27,263 nt of DNA. Source: VGEM01 sp033764265. GTDB lineage: Bacteria > Pseudomonadota > Alphaproteobacteria > Rhodospirillales > Rhodospirillaceae. Below are positions 24,864 to 27,263 of this stretch, one piece after another. The position numbers and the translations under genes are program-made. Within the stretch, counting starts at the first letter, position 1; every line of letters begins with the position of its first letter. The stretch lies in the NCBI GenBank assembly GCA_033764265.1, contig JANRJB010000039.1, positions 1 to 27,263 on the forward strand. Direction: 5' to 3'. A model generated the notes under the pieces. The model made no database searches and was not told the DNA's origin. It saw nothing but the letters and a program-made list of their open reading frames with translations.

Positions 24864-25151
24864 TTACTCGACCACCTTGGGCACGGCGAAGAAGCCTTCG
24901 TGTCGGTCGGGCGCGTTGGCCAGCACCTTGTCCGGGTGCCCGCCGTCGGCCACCGCATCCTTGCGCCAGGCGAGCTTCATGTCGGTGCCGCCGGTCATCG
25001 GCGCCACTGCGTCCGTGTTCACTTCCTTCAGCTGCTCGATCCAATCCATGATGCGCGACAGCTCGTTCGCCATCGGCGCGAGATCGGCGTCGGGCACGTC
25101 GAGCCGCGCCAGGTTGGCGATGCGCTGCACGGTGGCTTTATCAAGCGACAT
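24864..25151 (-). CDS. gatC: Aspartyl/glutamyl-tRNA(Asn/Gln) amidotransferase subunit C
   Basis: The 95-residue GatC wraps around GatA and stabilises its contact with GatB. It has the family pattern: VQRIANLARLDVPDADL near the N-terminus, a central IMDWIEQLKEVNTDAVAPM, and a C-terminal segment ending FFAVPKVVE. It is the first gene of the operon, divergent from ruvX across a 93-base gap. The region just upstream of the start is GC-rich and lacks an obvious strong ribosome site. Confidence 0.95.
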   Translation of the reverse strand: MSLDKATVQRIANLARLDVPDADLAPMANELSRIMDWIEQLKEVNTDAVAPMTGGTDMKLAWRKDAVADGGHPDKVLANAPDRHEGFFAVPKVVE

Positions 25152-25244
25152 GGACTAAGGCTCAGTCTTGAGGGGCCCGGGGCCGGCGAACTGGCCCGGC
25201 GGTTGGCCAACTTCGCCGCAAGGGCCGGTTTCGTAACACCCGCT

Positions 25245-25718
25245 ATGCCGATCTGCAAGCCCGCTGAAATCAAGGGAAAACTGGCGCGCGGCCAGCCGGT
25301 CTTGGGGCTCGACCTGGGCACCAAGACGATCGGCGTGGCGATCTCGGACGTGGGCCTGATGATCGCCTCGCCGCTGTTGACCCTGAAGCGCAAGAAGTTC
25401 AGCCAGGACTACGCCGAATTGAACAAGATCATCCAGGACCGTGATGTCGGTGCGCTGGTGATCGGCCTGCCGGTGGAAATGAGCGGCGCTGAAGGCCCCC
25501 GGGCCCAGTCCGCGCGCGCCTTCGCCGCCGAGGTGCTGAAGCGCCGCGACCTGCCGGTGGCCTTCTGGGACGAGCGGATGTCGACCGCGGCGGTGCAACG
25601 CATGCTGACCGACGAGGCCGACCTGTCGCGCAAGCGCCGCGCCGAGCTGGTCGACAAGGCCGCCGCCGCCTACATCCTGCAAGGGCTCTTGGACAGCATC
25701 GTCGCGCCCACAGTCTGA
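25245..25718 (+). CDS. ruvX: Putative pre-16S rRNA nuclease / Holliday-junction resolvase RuvX (YqgF)
   Basis: A 157-residue YqgF/RuvX protein with an RNase H-like fold. Acidic metal-site residues are Asp23 in GLDLGTKTIGVA, Glu110 in WDERMST and Asp137 in LVDKAAAAYIL; VIGLPVEMSG is at about 72-81. In E. coli YqgF matures the 5' end of 16S rRNA; resolvase activity has also been reported for the family. The ATG at 25245 has only a weak ribosome site, but the upstream frame contains no better candidate. The placement, divergent from gatC, is a common alphaproteobacterial arrangement. The GT8 gene starts 30 bases downstream. Confidence 0.93.
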   Translation: MPICKPAEIKGKLARGQPVLGLDLGTKTIGVAISDVGLMIASPLLTLKRKKFSQDYAELNKIIQDRDVGALVIGLPVEMSGAEGPRAQSARAFAAEVLKRRDLPVAFWDERMSTAAVQRMLTDEADLSRKRRAELVDKAAAAYILQGLLDSIVAPTV

Positions 25719-25748
25719 ACCGAAATCCGCTCACCAGGGCAAAGTGTC

Positions 25749-26651
25749 ATGTCGCGTGCGGCGCAGGTATCGTTCGGACCGCCCCCCGACCCCGCAGCCA
25801 TCCACCTGCTGATGGCTTTCGACGAGGCATACGCCCGCTATGCAACGGTCGTGCTGGCCTCGGTGCGTGCCAACACCGCCGCGCCGCTGGCGGCGCACTT
25901 TGCCGTCGCGGCGGTCCCGCCGGGGATCGAAGCCGCCGCACGCGCGGCCGCCGAGCGGCTGGCGATGAGCGTGACGGTGCATGCGATCGACGCGACGCCG
26001 TTCGCCGCCGTGCGCATGACCAATCATTTCTCGCGCGCCACCTATTTCCGTCTGCTCGCGGGCGAATTGGTCGCCGCGGCTCGACTTGTCTATCTCGATT
26101 GCGATCTGATCGTTCAGGACGATATCGCCGTATTGGCGTCGTCCGGCATCGGAGACGCGGCGGTGGCCGGCGTGATCGACAGCGGCGCTGCCCGCGAAGC
26201 TGCACGCCTCGGCTTGCCGCCGGATGAGCCCTATCTCAACGCCGGCGTGCTGGTGATCGATCCGGCGCAATGGACAGCGCTTGACGTTGTCCGACGCAGC
26301 CTCGGGATCATGAATACCGGTGCGACCGCGCTCGTCTATCACGACCAGGACCTGATCAATATCGTACTCGCCGGCCGCAAGCGCGTCCTGCCCGAGAAGT
26401 GGAACATTCAGCAGCTGCGCTTTCGCCGCCTGCCGTTGCGCGCCGCGATGCCGGGGCCGCGGCATTTCCGCGGGATCTTTCACGCCACCGGGCGGGTCAA
26501 GCCCTGGCACAGGTGGGCCGATCCCTGGTCGAACGAGTTGTTCCTGATTTACGCCGAGCCGATGGGCGTCGGCCTCGACCTCCGGGAGCCGCGCACGCAA
26601 TTCGAACGGGACTGCATGACCCGGCGCGCGGCGCGCGAACGGCGAACCTAA
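25749..26651 (+). CDS. Glycosyltransferase family 8 protein (LgtC-like)
   Basis: A 300-residue retaining glycosyltransferase. Motifs in order are LMAFDEAYARYATVVLAS near residue 20, RATYFRLL at 96-103, the DxD metal/nucleotide-sugar site YLDCDLIV (Asp117, Asp119), YLNAGVLVID at 162-171, HDQDLIN at 198-204, WN at 218-219 and HATGRVKPW at 245-253. Together they are diagnostic of GT8. It likely transfers a hexose (galactose or glucose) from a UDP-sugar to lipopolysaccharide or another surface glycan on the cytoplasmic side. No membrane helix or signal is present. AGGG precedes the start. No other sugar genes are nearby, so its acceptor cannot be deduced; co-transcription with ruvX is possible. 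Confidence 0.9.
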   Translation: MSRAAQVSFGPPPDPAAIHLLMAFDEAYARYATVVLASVRANTAAPLAAHFAVAAVPPGIEAAARAAAERLAMSVTVHAIDATPFAAVRMTNHFSRATYFRLLAGELVAAARLVYLDCDLIVQDDIAVLASSGIGDAAVAGVIDSGAAREAARLGLPPDEPYLNAGVLVIDPAQWTALDVVRRSLGIMNTGATALVYHDQDLINIVLAGRKRVLPEKWNIQQLRFRRLPLRAAMPGPRHFRGIFHATGRVKPWHRWADPWSNELFLIYAEPMGVGLDLREPRTQFERDCMTRRAARERRT

Positions 26652-26748
26652 GGCGGAGCGCTCGGCCTATCGACTCTCGCGCGATGGTGATTTGTATTTG
26701 CGCATCGAACTTGTGTTGATGGCAAAATCCAAAGGCAGGAGCACGTTC

Positions 26749-27263
26749 ATGCGCCTCAAATGCATCTTGATTGCGTTCGCCGCCTCGGTCGTGCTGTCGG
26801 CGCAAGCCACAGCCGGTATCGATATCGGCCCGGCGGTCGGCACGAACATCCCCGACGGTTTTGTGGCCCGCGATGCTACCGGCGCGCCGGTCGGCCTTGC
26901 CGACATCGTCGGCGACAAGGGCGTGGTGCTGGCGTTTGTGCGTTCGGCCAGCTGGTGCCCCTACTGCCAGAAGCAGATGATCGACTTGAAGGCCGCGGCC
27001 GCGCCACTGGCCGACCGGGGTTTTCGGCTGGCGGTGCTGAGCTACGACAGCCCCGCCGTTCTGGCGGCGTTCGCCCAGAAGCAGGGCATCGGCTACACGC
27101 TGTTGTCGGACGAAAAGTCGGCGATGATCGACGCCTTCGGGCTGCGCGATCCGCAGTATCCGCCGACCAGCAAAGCCCATGGCGTACCCAAACCCGCCAT
27201 TTTCGTCATCGATGTCACCGGCGTCGTGCGCGGCAAGCTGGCCGAGGACGACTACAAAGTCCG
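26749..27263 (+). CDS. Exported thioredoxin-like/AhpC-TSA-family protein (C-terminus off window)
   Basis: The frame runs from an ATG at 26749 for 171 codons and is cut by the window edge. AGGAG at 26737-26741 supports the start. A signal peptide of about 22 residues (ending SAQATA) is followed by a redoxin domain: a FVRSASWCPYC motif with Cys70 and Cys73, a LAVLSYDSPAVLAAFAQKQGI segment, and a cis-Pro-type KPAIFVIDVTG loop. The CPYC pair gives a vicinal dithiol, so a periplasmic thiol-disulfide or peroxide-reducing role is likely. The missing C-terminus prevents closer assignment. It is separated from the glycosyltransferase by 97 bases and may have its own promoter. Confidence 0.85.
   Translation, partial: MRLKCILIAFAASVVLSAQATAGIDIGPAVGTNIPDGFVARDATGAPVGLADIVGDKGVVLAFVRSASWCPYCQKQMIDLKAAAAPLADRGFRLAVLSYDSPAVLAAFAQKQGIGYTLLSDEKSAMIDAFGLRDPQYPPTSKAHGVPKPAIFVIDVTGVVRGKLAEDDYKV

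Noticed and set aside
22557..25244. A very long plus-strand open frame running into ruvX
   Set aside because: It is the antisense of gatB, gatA and gatC. Only the part from 25245 is coding; the upstream part has no family resemblance and an Arg/His-rich composition typical of antisense GC-rich frames.

Overview
The window is GC-rich and gene-dense and looks alphaproteobacterial. The evidence is the gatC-gatA-gatB cluster divergent from ruvX, the tamA-tamB pair with typical alphaproteobacterial divergence, a FecR-domain protein of the kind that carries very long C-terminal repeats, many Tat-exported proteins, and a TonB-dependent receptor. Genus cannot be assigned from the sequence alone. No insertion sequence, phage gene, CRISPR array or integration site was seen, and no gene-free stretch exceeds about 250 bases.

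Layout. (1) 1-1250, minus: start of a FecR-domain protein that runs off the left edge. (2) 1502-2982, plus: a two-gene unit, an arylmalonate decarboxylase/maleate isomerase-like protein and a short-chain dehydrogenase. (3) 2987-8220, minus: a six-gene operon for an exported molybdenum hydroxylase of the xanthine dehydrogenase family. Its [2Fe-2S] subunit has a Tat signal with a lipobox, its FAD subunit carries an extra cysteine cluster of the PaoB/4-hydroxybenzoyl-CoA reductase type, and it is followed by a 52-residue one-helix membrane protein, a di-haem-type cytochrome b and a 126-residue unknown protein. (4) 8353-14135, minus: tamB, tamA and a tRNA-Ser(GCU) with a hairpin just downstream. 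(5) 14325-16333, plus: a DUF481 outer-membrane protein and a Tat-exported nitrilase-fold protein that lacks the nucleophilic cysteine. (6) 16341-17714, minus: an exported double-VOC protein with a C-terminal cysteine-containing domain. (7) 17842-21222, minus: a TonB-dependent receptor followed by a Tat-exported PhoD-like phosphatase. (8) 21340-25151, minus: gatC, gatA, gatB and a small membrane protein overlapping gatB. (9) 25245-27263, plus: ruvX, a GT8 glycosyltransferase and the start of an exported thioredoxin-like protein.

The most interesting unit is region 3. Taken together the genes suggest that an aldehyde- or heterocycle-oxidising Mo enzyme is moved to the periplasm by one Tat-signal subunit, tethered to the membrane by a lipid and/or the small membrane protein, and coupled to the quinone pool through a cytochrome b, rather than acting as a soluble oxidase. 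The substrate is not evident. Two other proteins, the decarboxylase-like and nitrilase-like ones, keep recognisable folds but have lost the cysteine that normally does the chemistry.
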